Shown piece by piece: positions 16,546-24,173 of a stretch of 36,137 nucleotides of DNA (position 1 is its first letter; the number at the start of each line of letters is the position of its first letter). The notes below the pieces were generated by a model. That model was not told where the DNA came from and made no database searches. It saw only the letters and a program-made list of their open reading frames with translations. Both the position numbers and the translations under genes were made by a program. This stretch comes from an uncultured Bacilli bacterium (lineage in GTDB: Bacteria > Bacillota_I > Bacilli_A > RF39 > UBA660): assembly GCA_934119965.1 (NCBI GenBank), contig CAKOTA010000013.1, positions 1 to 36,137 of the forward strand. The letters are read 5' to 3'.

Positions 16546-17424
16546 ATGTGGTTTATATTTACTTTAATAACTTTTATAGCATGGGGATTAGCTGATTTAT
16601 ACTATAAATTAGGTAATAATAGTGATAAATATAGTCATATAAAGACTGGTATAATTGTTGGTTTAATAATGGGTATACATGCGACTATATTTATGATATT
16701 TAACAAAGAAAGTATTAATTTGATGGAAATAGTTAAATATTTACCTGTTTCTTTATGCTATATAACAAGTATGGTTATTGGTTATAAGGGATTACGATAT
16801 TTGGAACTTTCAATTAGTTCTCCTATTCAAAATTCTTCGGGGATAATTACTTCTATATTATTGTGTTTAATTTTTAAAGTAAAATTAAGTTATTTAGAAA
16901 TATTGGGAATTTTTATTATATTTGTTGGTGTTGTAATTTTATCTATTTTAGAAATGAAAGAAGGTAAAAAGGAAAAAGTAATAGGTAATTTTAAATATTT
17001 TATTGTAATTTTTCCAATTATATACGCAATTATTGATGGATTAGGAACTTTTTTAGATGCTGTATATTTAGATCAGTTAGAATTGATAAGTGAAAATAGT
17101 GCACTAATTGCATATGAATATACATTTTTAATATATGGATTAATAATGGTAATATATTTAAAATATAAAAAAGTACCATTTAACTTATTTAATGAAAAAA
17201 ATAAGATTAAAGCTGCCTTATTAGAAACCTTGGGTCAATTTACATATGTATATGCCATATCTAATAATTCGGTTATCGCTGTTCCTATTATTTCTTGTTA
17301 TGCAGGATTATCCGTATTATTATCTAGATTTTATCTAAAAGAAAAATTATCAATTTTAAGTTATGTCGCAATCATAATTATATTTATTGGTATTTTGTTA
17401 CTAGGAATACTAGAGGAAATTTGA
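16546..17424 (+). CDS. EamA/DMT-superfamily transporter
   Basis: A 292-residue, very hydrophobic protein with about ten predicted helices in two five-helix halves, the layout of EamA-type drug/metabolite transporters. The first half opens FTLITFIAWGLADLYYKLG; the second half has the internal-repeat match ETLGQFTYVYAISNNSVIAV and SCYAGLSVLLSRFYLKEKL, the conserved end-of-repeat motif of the family. The substrate cannot be told. The ribosome site is weak (TGGTGAT); a TATAAT at 16525-16530 lies close upstream, which leaves an almost leaderless transcript if it is the -10. The next gene has its own promoter starting at this stop codon. Confidence 0.85.
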   Translation: MWFIFTLITFIAWGLADLYYKLGNNSDKYSHIKTGIIVGLIMGIHATIFMIFNKESINLMEIVKYLPVSLCYITSMVIGYKGLRYLELSISSPIQNSSGIITSILLCLIFKVKLSYLEILGIFIIFVGVVILSILEMKEGKKEKVIGNFKYFIVIFPIIYAIIDGLGTFLDAVYLDQLELISENSALIAYEYTFLIYGLIMVIYLKYKKVPFNLFNEKNKIKAALLETLGQFTYVYAISNNSVIAVPIISCYAGLSVLLSRFYLKEKLSILSYVAIIIIFIGILLLGILEEI

Positions 17425-17490
17425 TTTTTATCATTAAAAGTAGTATAATAAGTCTACTTTACTACAGAATGTACTAAGTACATTTTTTTT
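17421..17490 (+). promoter_or_regulatory. relQ promoter followed by a terminator-like leader hairpin
   Basis: TTGATT (17421-17426), 17-nt spacer, TATAAT (17444-17449), the -10 lying in the loop of an AAAGTAG/CTACTTT dyad (17437-17460). Downstream, before the AGGAGG site, ATGTACT (17469-17475) and AGTACAT (17477-17483) form a hairpin ending in eight T's. It may simply end the EamA transcript or attenuate relQ. Confidence 0.5.
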
Positions 17491-17512
17491 GACCAATGAA
17501 AGGAGGATAAAA

Positions 17513-18118
17513 ATGGAAAAAGAAAAAGAATTAATGCTTAAATATAGTTTTGCTCTTGAAGTATTGAAGACCGAAATGAATATTTTAATTAAAAATTATG
17601 AGTATAAAAATAGCTATAATCCAGTCGAACATATAAAGTCTAGAATTAAAACTAAAGAAAGTGCGATTAAAAAATTAGAAAAAAAAGGATATGATTTAAC
17701 ATATGAAAATCTAGAAAAACATGTTCATGATATGGTTGGGCTTAGAATTGTATGCTCTTTTATGTCTGATGTTTATGAAATTGTTGATTTAATCAAGAAC
17801 TCAAAACAATTTAAAATAGTAGAAGAAAAAAACTATATTCTTAATCCAAAAGATAGCGGTTATTCTAGTTATCATTTAAACATATTAGTTCCTATTCATT
17901 TGGATAATGAAACAGAATATGTTGAAGCAGAAATTCAAATAAGAACAATTGCAATGGATTTTTGGGCCAGTCTAGATCATAAAATTAGATATAAATTCCC
18001 AAGTGAAATTCCAGACGAAGTAAAAGAAGAAATGTTTAATTGTTCTTTGGATATAAGATTGCTTGATAATAAAATGGAAAATCTTAGCCAAGTGATGAAA
18101 AAATATAATGAAAATTAA
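17513..18118 (+). CDS. relQ: small alarmone synthetase, RelQ/YjbM type
   Basis: A single-domain (p)ppGpp synthetase that transfers pyrophosphate from ATP to GDP/GTP. The 201-residue product has the RelA/SpoT synthetase motifs: SRIKTKESAIKKLEKKG, HDMVGLRIVCSF, the GYSSYH loop with the stacking Tyr, and AEIQIRTIAMDFWASLDHKI with the catalytic Glu. There is no HD hydrolase, TGS or ACT domain, and the length fits RelQ. The start ATG 17513 sits seven nt after AGGAGG; the frame is open upstream through the ribosome site, which is not coding. The next gene, an HD protein, starts 45 bp later from an apparent separate -10. Confidence 0.88.
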   Translation: MEKEKELMLKYSFALEVLKTEMNILIKNYEYKNSYNPVEHIKSRIKTKESAIKKLEKKGYDLTYENLEKHVHDMVGLRIVCSFMSDVYEIVDLIKNSKQFKIVEEKNYILNPKDSGYSSYHLNILVPIHLDNETEYVEAEIQIRTIAMDFWASLDHKIRYKFPSEIPDEVKEEMFNCSLDIRLLDNKMENLSQVMKKYNEN

Positions 18119-18126
18119 TGAATATG

Positions 18127-18135
18127 TGTTATAAT
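18127..18135 (+). promoter_or_regulatory. extended -10 of the HD phosphohydrolase gene
   Basis: TGT followed by TATAAT, 29 bp before the start codon. No clear -35 is seen. Confidence 0.4.
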
Positions 18136-18163
18136 ATATAACCAAGAGTTAGAAGGTAGTAAT

Positions 18164-19156
18164 ATGAAGGAATTATATCAAGATATATTCACAGAAGATT
18201 ATCCGTTATTTATTGACAAATATTTAGAACTTCCAGAATTTAAAAGAATAGATAATATTGGAATTTTTTGCGGTGCTGATTATGTGAAATATATGGGAAT
18301 TAAATTTTGGTATTCACGCTTAGATCATAGTAAAACTGTAGCGCTTATGACCTATCATTTTACGCATAATAAAACAATGACTTTGGCAGCACTTTTTCAC
18401 GATTTAGGTACACCTTGTTTTAGTCATTGTATAGACTATTTGTTAGGTGATTCAATTAATCAAGAAAGCTCTGAAAAAAGTATTAGTGAAATAATTAATA
18501 ATTCTGATGGGATAAAGAAATATTTAGAATTTGATAATGTTAATATTAATGATCTTGATGATATAAGCAAGTTTACAATCGTAGAAAATAAAAAACCTAA
18601 ATTATGTGTAGATAGATTAGATGGAGTTCTAAGTACTTGTTTAGCTTGGGCAAAAACAATGACACTAAAAGATATAATGACAATTTATAATGATATAATT
18701 GTAGTAACAAATGAAGATAATGAATTAGAATTAAGCTTCAAAACAAAAGAAATAGCTGAAAAATTTTTTAAATGTTCATATGAATATAGTATGATTTTGC
18801 AAAAGAACGAAGATAAGTTTATGATGCAATTTATTGCAGATATGTTAAAAAAGGTAATAACTGATGGACAACTTAACTTACAAGAGTTATATAAAATAAA
18901 AGAAAGCGATGTATTAAAAATTTTGGAACAATATCCATCTTGGAATATCTTTTGCAACCTAGATGGAATAGAGAGAGCTGAAATAATGCCAGACGGTTAT
19001 TATGTAAATGTAAAATCTAAAAAACGATATACTAATCCATTGTGTGGTAATAATCGTATCATTAATATTTCCGATAGATGTGCTGAAATGTTAAAAAAAT
19101 ATGAAAAATTTGAAGATACAAAATATGTTTATTCTAAGAAGATTAAGAACTTATAG
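18164..19156 (+). CDS. HD-domain phosphohydrolase
   Basis: A 330-residue protein of the metal-dependent HD superfamily. The metal ligands are visible: His in SRLDHS (near 53), HD in AALFHDLGTP (near 79-80) with SH nearby, and Asp in CVDRLDG (near 152). The arrangement and the FKRIDNIGIFCGADY opening resemble dGTPase/YdhJ-like HD proteins rather than the SpoT hydrolase. The substrate is probably a nucleotide or phosphomonoester, not shown. It follows relQ closely but has its own extended -10. Start after GAAGG. Confidence 0.8.
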   Translation: MKELYQDIFTEDYPLFIDKYLELPEFKRIDNIGIFCGADYVKYMGIKFWYSRLDHSKTVALMTYHFTHNKTMTLAALFHDLGTPCFSHCIDYLLGDSINQESSEKSISEIINNSDGIKKYLEFDNVNINDLDDISKFTIVENKKPKLCVDRLDGVLSTCLAWAKTMTLKDIMTIYNDIIVVTNEDNELELSFKTKEIAEKFFKCSYEYSMILQKNEDKFMMQFIADMLKKVITDGQLNLQELYKIKESDVLKILEQYPSWNIFCNLDGIERAEIMPDGYYVNVKSKKRYTNPLCGNNRIINISDRCAEMLKKYEKFEDTKYVYSKKIKNL

Positions 19157-19167
19157 GTTCTTTTTTT
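19145..19167 (+). terminator. intrinsic terminator of the HD gene
   Basis: AAGAAC (19145-19150) and GTTCTT (19157-19162) around a six-nt loop that holds the stop codon, then T's. Confidence 0.75.
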
Positions 19168-19216
19168 GAATATTTATTTACATATATGACATAATATATA
19201 TAGAAATCTTATTTTA

Positions 19217-19258
19217 TTAGCACTTATACTTGACAAGTGCTAATAAAAGTGATATTAT
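19217..19258 (+). promoter_or_regulatory. CIRCE operator and promoter of hsp20
   Basis: TTAGCACTT (19217-19225), nine-nt spacer, AAGTGCTAA (19235-19243), arms perfectly complementary. TTGACA (19230-19235), 17-nt spacer and TATTAT (19253-19258) form the promoter, with the -35 inside CIRCE, the same arrangement as at clpB. Confidence 0.92.
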
Positions 19259-19282
19259 TATAATTGGAAAGAGGATGAGGGT

Positions 19283-19669
19283 ATGAATTTAATCCCAAGA
19301 AAATTTTATTTAGATGACATTTTTGATGATTTTGTTACTTCTGGAAATAATAATATGAAATGTGATATTTATGAATTGAATGGCGATTATCATATTGAAA
19401 TGGACATTCCTGGATTTGATAAAAAAGATATTCAAATCGAGTCTAAAAATGGTTATTTAACTATAACAGCTTCAAAAGAAAGTAATGATGAAGAAGAAAA
19501 TAAGAATTATATTCGTCGTGAAAGAAGTTATGGAAAATTTGAAAGATCATTCTATCTAGGCGATTTGGATGATCAAAATATTGAAGCTGAATTTAAAGAT
19601 GGAATGTTAAAAATAACAGTTCCTAAAAAAGAAGAAACAAATGATAAAAAATTCATCGAAATTAAGTAA
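19283..19669 (+). CDS. Hsp20 small heat-shock protein
   Basis: An ATP-independent holdase that binds unfolding proteins. The 128-residue product has an alpha-crystallin domain (about 28-120): YHIEMDIPGFDKKDIQIESK, RRERSYGKFERSFYL and FKDGMLKITVPK, the standard motifs, and ends with an IEI-type tail motif (FIEIK) used for oligomer contacts. The N-terminal arm is short. Start after GAGGATGAGGG. It is monocistronic and shares CIRCE control with clpB, so holdase and disaggregase are co-induced by heat through HrcA. Confidence 0.95.
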   Translation: MNLIPRKFYLDDIFDDFVTSGNNNMKCDIYELNGDYHIEMDIPGFDKKDIQIESKNGYLTITASKESNDEEENKNYIRRERSYGKFERSFYLGDLDDQNIEAEFKDGMLKITVPKKEETNDKKFIEIK

Positions 19670-19690
19670 GAGAGTTTTCTCTCTTTTTTT
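19668..19690 (+). terminator. intrinsic terminator of hsp20
   Basis: AAGAGAG (19668-19674), loop TTTT, CTCTCTT (19679-19685), then T's. Confidence 0.8.
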
Positions 19691-19758
19691 GTGTAAACTT
19701 TACACTCTATATTTGATTGAATAACATTTTTTGTTTATAATAATAATAGGTGAATAGT

Positions 19759-21789
19759 ATGGATTATAATTATAATAGGATTATTTTAGAACAATATTTG
19801 GATGGATTATTTAAATATATTTTAGAAAAATATGGCGTAACTGAATTAAAAGCATTATTTAATGATTTAATTGATGGAAAAGAATCAAATTTATTAAATA
19901 AAAATGTTCAAAGTGAAATTAATAAATATTCTAAAGATACCATTAGACTAATTATAGAAAAAAACATATTATTCTCTCTAGAAAATAGTGTTGTAAGTAT
20001 TAAAAAAACATATTGGAAAGTTTTAAAAGATAGAAGTCCAAGAATTAATAGAGTTTTACTTAGCCATTATTATGACAAATATATAGATTTGCTTAAAAAT
20101 AAGCAAGTTATATATAAAGCAGAAACAATAGAAGACTTAAATAAAAAATATAATGATGAAATTAAAAATAGTATGATGCTTAATCATAATTTTGATGATA
20201 TTATTAAAAACACATCTAATATTAGCTTAAACCATATGGAAAATTTGAATGGAAATGGTCGAACAATTAGTATCGGAACTAAAAGAAAAGGTGGTATATT
20301 TTTAAGTAGGGAATCTAATATTGGGTATGGAAACTTTATTAATAAAGAAGAATTTATCAATAAGATTAGAAAAAATAAAAGTTATAAGGTTACTGTAAAT
20401 GGCAATATTGGAAGTCAAGATTTAGAAGAGATTGTTAATAGAATAAGCCAAAGAATTAATATTTCTACAAATGAAAAAAATTCTAATTCAAGAATTATTA
20501 TAGATGCTAATTCAAATAAAAAGGCAGGTAATATATTTTTAGGAAAAAATGGATTTGAATTACCTAGTGGTGATTATGTGAGTGTAGAGGAGCTTTCTTT
20601 AGCAATCAACAAATTCATTACAGAAAAGAATAGGAAAACTAGAAAAAATAGAATAATTAAAACAAAAGAAATTTTTAAAAAATTTGCTGCTACTGCCGCC
20701 TTAGCTGTTTCGTTGCTTACGACATCTATTTCGTCAGTTAATAATAGTAATATTCAAGTTGTATCTGCCGAAAATAGTTTAGATAAATTTTATTCTAACA
20801 ATGAAGATGAAACAAAAAATATTATATTAAATGAACAAAATGTAATTGAAAATAATCAAACATCTGCAGAAATTCCTGCTCAAGAAGAACAACTAAAAAC
20901 AAATAATGATTTTGAGAATTCTAATGAAACAGTTCAAGAGGATAATTCTGTAAATAATGCTGATATTGAATATTCAACTGAAAATGAAGAACTAGAAACT
21001 AACACTAATGTTATTTCTTCAACAGAAGATTTGATGGTTGATGGTAATAAAGAATTGACAGAAGACAACAATATCGATAATCAAGAAAATATTAAGTCAG
21101 ATGAAAATGTGCAAGAATTTACTAATTCAAACGAGGCAAATACTGAAATTGAAGAAAATATGAATGAATTGTCAACAGACGAAAATAATAATTCGATTGA
21201 ACAAACAAATCTAGAAACTAGTGATATGAATGATGAGGAAAAAAGTCAAATTTCTGAAGAAAAAACTGTATTAGATGATGTCACTTCAACTGATGATATG
21301 ATTCCTCAAACAGTTGATTCTTCTGAAGAAGTACAAGATGTTGAAAAAGAAAATAGCGATTTACAAATTGATGAAAATACTTCGAGTTTATCAGAAATAA
21401 ATGGCAATGATATAGCAAATTATGCTGTTCAATTTGTTGGTAATCCATATGTCTATGGTGGTACAAACCTAACAGAAGGAACAGATTGCTCTGGATTTAC
21501 ACAAAGTGTATATTCGAATTTTGGTGTTAATATTGCTAGGGATTCTAGTTCACAAATTAATTCGGGTGCAAATATTGGAACTAACATAGAAGATGCACTG
21601 CCTGGTGATTTGCTTTGTTTTAATGGTCATGTAGGTATATATATTGGTAATGGTCAAATGGTGCATGCGGCTAATCCTAAAAGAGGTATAGTTATTAATG
21701 ATGTTAATTATGATAAAGATAAAACTTTAAAAGCAATAGTTCGTCCAACTGGAGTTAATGAAAATGAAATTACTGCTAAAACAAGGTAG
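19759..21789 (+). CDS. NlpC/P60 peptidoglycan hydrolase with a long cytoplasmic N-terminal region
   Basis: A 676-residue protein in four parts. Residues 1-305 have no signal and should be cytoplasmic; two related units occur there, GGIFLSRESNIGYGNFINKE (about 174-193) and GNIFLGKNGFELPSGDYVSV (about 257-276), each followed by EE/EL and a helix. One hydrophobic segment follows at about 306-333 (FAATAALAVSLLTTSI). A Glu/Asn/Ser-rich disordered stalk reaches 545, then the NlpC/P60 domain (547-664) with TDCSGF (Cys577), GHVGIYIG (His624) and VHAANP (third-residue region). It should cleave peptide stems in the wall. ATG 19759 follows AGGTGA; the in-frame GTG at 19750 lies in that site. A small gene follows eight bp later. 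Confidence 0.85.
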   Translation: MDYNYNRIILEQYLDGLFKYILEKYGVTELKALFNDLIDGKESNLLNKNVQSEINKYSKDTIRLIIEKNILFSLENSVVSIKKTYWKVLKDRSPRINRVLLSHYYDKYIDLLKNKQVIYKAETIEDLNKKYNDEIKNSMMLNHNFDDIIKNTSNISLNHMENLNGNGRTISIGTKRKGGIFLSRESNIGYGNFINKEEFINKIRKNKSYKVTVNGNIGSQDLEEIVNRISQRINISTNEKNSNSRIIIDANSNKKAGNIFLGKNGFELPSGDYVSVEELSLAINKFITEKNRKTRKNRIIKTKEIFKKFAATAALAVSLLTTSISSVNNSNIQVVSAENSLDKFYSNNEDETKNIILNEQNVIENNQTSAEIPAQEEQLKTNNDFENSNETVQEDNSVNNADIEYSTENEELETNTNVISSTEDLMVDGNKELTEDNNIDNQENIKSDENVQEFTNSNEANTEIEENMNELSTDENNNSIEQTNLETSDMNDEEKSQISEEKTVLDDVTSTDDMIPQTVDSSEEVQDVEKENSDLQIDENTSSLSEINGNDIANYAVQFVGNPYVYGGTNLTEGTDCSGFTQSVYSNFGVNIARDSSSQINSGANIGTNIEDALPGDLLCFNGHVGIYIGNGQMVHAANPKRGIVINDVNYDKDKTLKAIVRPTGVNENEITAKTR

Positions 21790-21797
21790 GAGGATTT

Positions 21798-22025
21798 ATG
21801 AAAATAAATGATGGCCAAATAATAACTTTAGATGATAAAAAAGACTACATTGTATTAAAACAAGTGGTATATAATAATACTAATTATATTTATTTAATTA
21901 CAACTTCAAAACCTGTCGAAGTAATGTTTGTAAGACAAGATGCAGATGAATTAACTTTAGTTGTAGACGATAATGAATTAAAAGAAGTAATTAATCTATT
22001 AAATAGTAATAATTTAAGTGAGTGA
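21798..22025 (+). CDS. small DUF1292-like protein
   Basis: A 75-residue, acidic, single-domain protein: GQIITLDDKKDYIVLKQVVY then YIYLITTSKPVEVMFVRQD and VDDNELKEVINLL. The order of beta strands and the DD/VDDNE ending resemble DUF1292, a small protein of Firmicutes with no assigned activity; the similarity is by eye. Ribosome site AGGAGG; it starts eight bp after the NlpC/P60 gene, so the two are cotranscribed. Confidence 0.65.
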   Translation: MKINDGQIITLDDKKDYIVLKQVVYNNTNYIYLITTSKPVEVMFVRQDADELTLVVDDNELKEVINLLNSNNLSE

Positions 22026-22046
22026 AGGCTAAATTTCACTCTTTTT
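22020..22046 (+). terminator. intrinsic terminator
   Basis: GAGTGAA (22020-22026) and TTCACTC (22035-22041) with an eight-nt loop, then five T's. Confidence 0.8.
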
Positions 22047-22106
22047 ATTGCTAAAAAAAAGAAAATCTTATATAATGTAATATAGGATAGAATAAAGAGG
22101 TGTTAT

Positions 22107-23864
22107 ATGGAAGTAAAATGCAAAATATGTGGCACAATTAATGATGGTGAAACTAATTTTTGTAAAGGATGCTTTGTTAAGTTAGATGTTCAAAATCCAG
22201 AAAATGTTACTTATAATCCTAAGGAAAATGAAATATCAGCTGAAATAGAAGAAAAACAAGAAACTATTCCTTGGAGTGATGACAATCCTATAGAAGCATC
22301 ACAAAATGTTATAGATAATGAGTTAGCACAAATGCAAAGCAATCAAATAATAAATTCTAATATTAATGAAGAAGTAAATAATGATGCAGTTATGCAACCA
22401 ATGGTTGAAGAAAATATTCCAGTAATAGAAAATAATGAACCTATTGTATCAAATCAAATAGAAATACAAAATAATGAACCTATTGTATCAAATCAAATAG
22501 AAATACAAAATAATGATTTGTCTCCAATTGAAAGTAGTGAAATGAAGAGTATTGAAGAAGATAATTTTGTTTTAGAACCAATAAATGATGACAATTCAGA
22601 AACTACTCAAATGTTAAAACAAGATAATGTTCCTGCAATACAACAACAAGAGAATATAGAATTAAAACCAATTACTGATGAAAATCCAAATGAGAAAGAT
22701 TTAGATGCAACAGAAATAATAGATTTTGATTCAATAAATGAAGCTTATAATAATATAAATAATGAAGTTGTTTCACTTGATAATAATAAGGTAGAAACTT
22801 TAGTAGAACCAATTGATATTGATTCAAAAGAAGAAATTGATAATAAAATAGAAAATAATATCGAAGAAGTAGATACTGTGAAACCACTAGAAGTTGAGCC
22901 TCTTGTTACTTTAGATAACTCACAAGAAATTATGGAAGAATCAATTCCTGAAATAACAAATGACAATTGGAGTAATGATTCTAAATTACCTGAATTAGAT
23001 ATGGATCAGTTTAACGATGATTCTTGGGAAAAGGAAACAGAAGAAGTAGAAAAACCAAGTTCTGACATTGCTTATATAAGCGGTGGAAAATTGTTCTTTA
23101 AGTTTTTATTGAATTGTTTATTATTTGGAGTAATATTTGGAGCCATTTGTATTGGATTTAGATATTTACTAAATAATATATTTAATCTTGGTAATAATGC
23201 TGAGTTAGTATTTATAGTTATAAGTTCAATTTCTTCAATAGCTACATTACTAATTGCGACAGACAAAACATTTAAAAAACAAGTTCCTTTGGCTACAAAA
23301 ATAAATGGTACGACATTTTCAATATTATTGTTTATAGCTTTACCATACTTATTAATTAAATTAGTTTATAATTTATATGTTGGTACAACATTTGTAATAT
23401 TCCTAATATTGATTGCACTTTCTCTAATTATTTTAGCAATATTTTTTAACTATATGAGAAATTTAATTAGAACTAAACATCAAATGAAAAAAGATGATAA
23501 AGCATCATTTATTTATGGATTATTCAGCATATTATTGATTGGTGCAACACTATATGGAGTTTATACATATCAAGATAAAGATTATAGTTTATCATTTAAT
23601 ACATTATTTAATGGTGGCGCTAATGTTGAATTAGCAAAATCATATATTGCAGAGGTAGAAAAAGCCATCGCCAAAAATAAACAAGAAATTGATGGATATG
23701 AAATACCTAATGTAATAGAAAATGTTGAATTTGCTTCATATGATGGAAAAAAACCAGATGCAATGGCATTATATGTAAATGAAAATGGAAAGGTTTCATC
23801 TGGAACTATTATTGTAGACGGAAAAGTTTATTCATATGATGGTGAAAAAGTAAAGGCAAGTTAG
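22107..23864 (+). CDS. zinc-ribbon membrane protein with an acidic disordered linker
   Basis: A 585-residue protein. The N-terminus is a zinc ribbon, CKICGTIN then FCKGC, with CxxC pairs at about 5-8 and 20-23. Residues 30-325 are Asn/Glu/Ile-rich and probably disordered, with a 13-residue tandem duplication (NNEPIVSNQIEIQ). About five membrane helices follow (about 330-495): LFFKFLLNCLLFGVIFGAIC, ELVFIVISSISSIATLLIA, FSILLFIALPYLLIKLVYNL, FVIFLILIALSLIILAIFF and IYGLFSILLIGATLYGVY. The last 85 residues should lie outside. Zinc-ribbon/multi-helix proteins of this layout are common in Firmicutes; no function is assigned. Start after AGAGGTG. Confidence 0.75.
   Translation: MEVKCKICGTINDGETNFCKGCFVKLDVQNPENVTYNPKENEISAEIEEKQETIPWSDDNPIEASQNVIDNELAQMQSNQIINSNINEEVNNDAVMQPMVEENIPVIENNEPIVSNQIEIQNNEPIVSNQIEIQNNDLSPIESSEMKSIEEDNFVLEPINDDNSETTQMLKQDNVPAIQQQENIELKPITDENPNEKDLDATEIIDFDSINEAYNNINNEVVSLDNNKVETLVEPIDIDSKEEIDNKIENNIEEVDTVKPLEVEPLVTLDNSQEIMEESIPEITNDNWSNDSKLPELDMDQFNDDSWEKETEEVEKPSSDIAYISGGKLFFKFLLNCLLFGVIFGAICIGFRYLLNNIFNLGNNAELVFIVISSISSIATLLIATDKTFKKQVPLATKINGTTFSILLFIALPYLLIKLVYNLYVGTTFVIFLILIALSLIILAIFFNYMRNLIRTKHQMKKDDKASFIYGLFSILLIGATLYGVYTYQDKDYSLSFNTLFNGGANVELAKSYIAEVEKAIAKNKQEIDGYEIPNVIENVEFASYDGKKPDAMALYVNENGKVSSGTIIVDGKVYSYDGEKVKAS
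22431..22508 (+). repeat. 39-bp perfect tandem duplication
   Basis: Two identical in-frame 39-bp units (22431-22469 and 22470-22508), followed by the first eight bases of a third. Each encodes 13 residues of the disordered linker. Confidence 0.95.
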
Positions 23865-23873
23865 CCTTTTTTT
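23852..23873 (+). terminator. intrinsic terminator
   Basis: AAAGGC (23852-23857), loop AAGTTA, GCCTTT (23864-23869), then T's. The stop codon lies in the loop. Confidence 0.8.
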
Positions 23874-23882
23874 CTTTTTCTA

Positions 23883-23891
23883 TGTTATAAT
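23883..23891 (+). promoter_or_regulatory. extended -10 of the addB-addA operon
   Basis: TGT followed by TATAAT, 17 bp before the first start codon. A -35 is not clear, since the upstream terminator occupies the place. Confidence 0.4.
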
Positions 23892-23907
23892 TTTAATAGG
23901 TGGTTAT

Positions 23908-24165
23908 ATGGAATATGATATTGATAAATTATTAGAGGAAATAAATTTTGAAAAAAATATGCACAAAAATATAAATAATATGTTATTAACTGAAAATCAA
24001 ATAGAAATTTTAAATAGATATAATATAGATTATAATAAGTGCAACTCAATGAGTGAATTGCTATATTATATTGATGAATGTTTAGATGAAGTAGATGCTG
24101 AGGATTTGGAAAAAGTTTCCTTAGAAATAGCGGAAACGAATTATTATATGAATACTAATAAGTAG
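23908..24165 (+). CDS. small acidic protein of unknown function, first gene of the addBA operon
   Basis: An 85-residue, helical, Asp/Glu-rich protein (LDECVDAEDLEK-type stretch near the end). I do not recognise a family. Ribosome site AGGTGG; only eight bp separate it from addB, so it is cotranscribed with addB and addA. A role linked to recombination or to the AddAB complex is possible only by context. Confidence 0.65.
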   Translation: MEYDIDKLLEEINFEKNMHKNINNMLLTENQIEILNRYNIDYNKCNSMSELLYYIDECLDEVDAEDLEKVSLEIAETNYYMNTNK

Positions 24166-24173
24166 GTGAAAAA

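Noticed and set aside
17513..19156. Toxic alarmone synthetase with an HD hydrolase antitoxin (toxSAS-like pair).
   Set aside because: The synthetase has clear housekeeping RelQ features (length, HDMVGLRI, EIQIRT-AMDFWA), and the HD protein looks like a dGTPase-type family, with its own -10.
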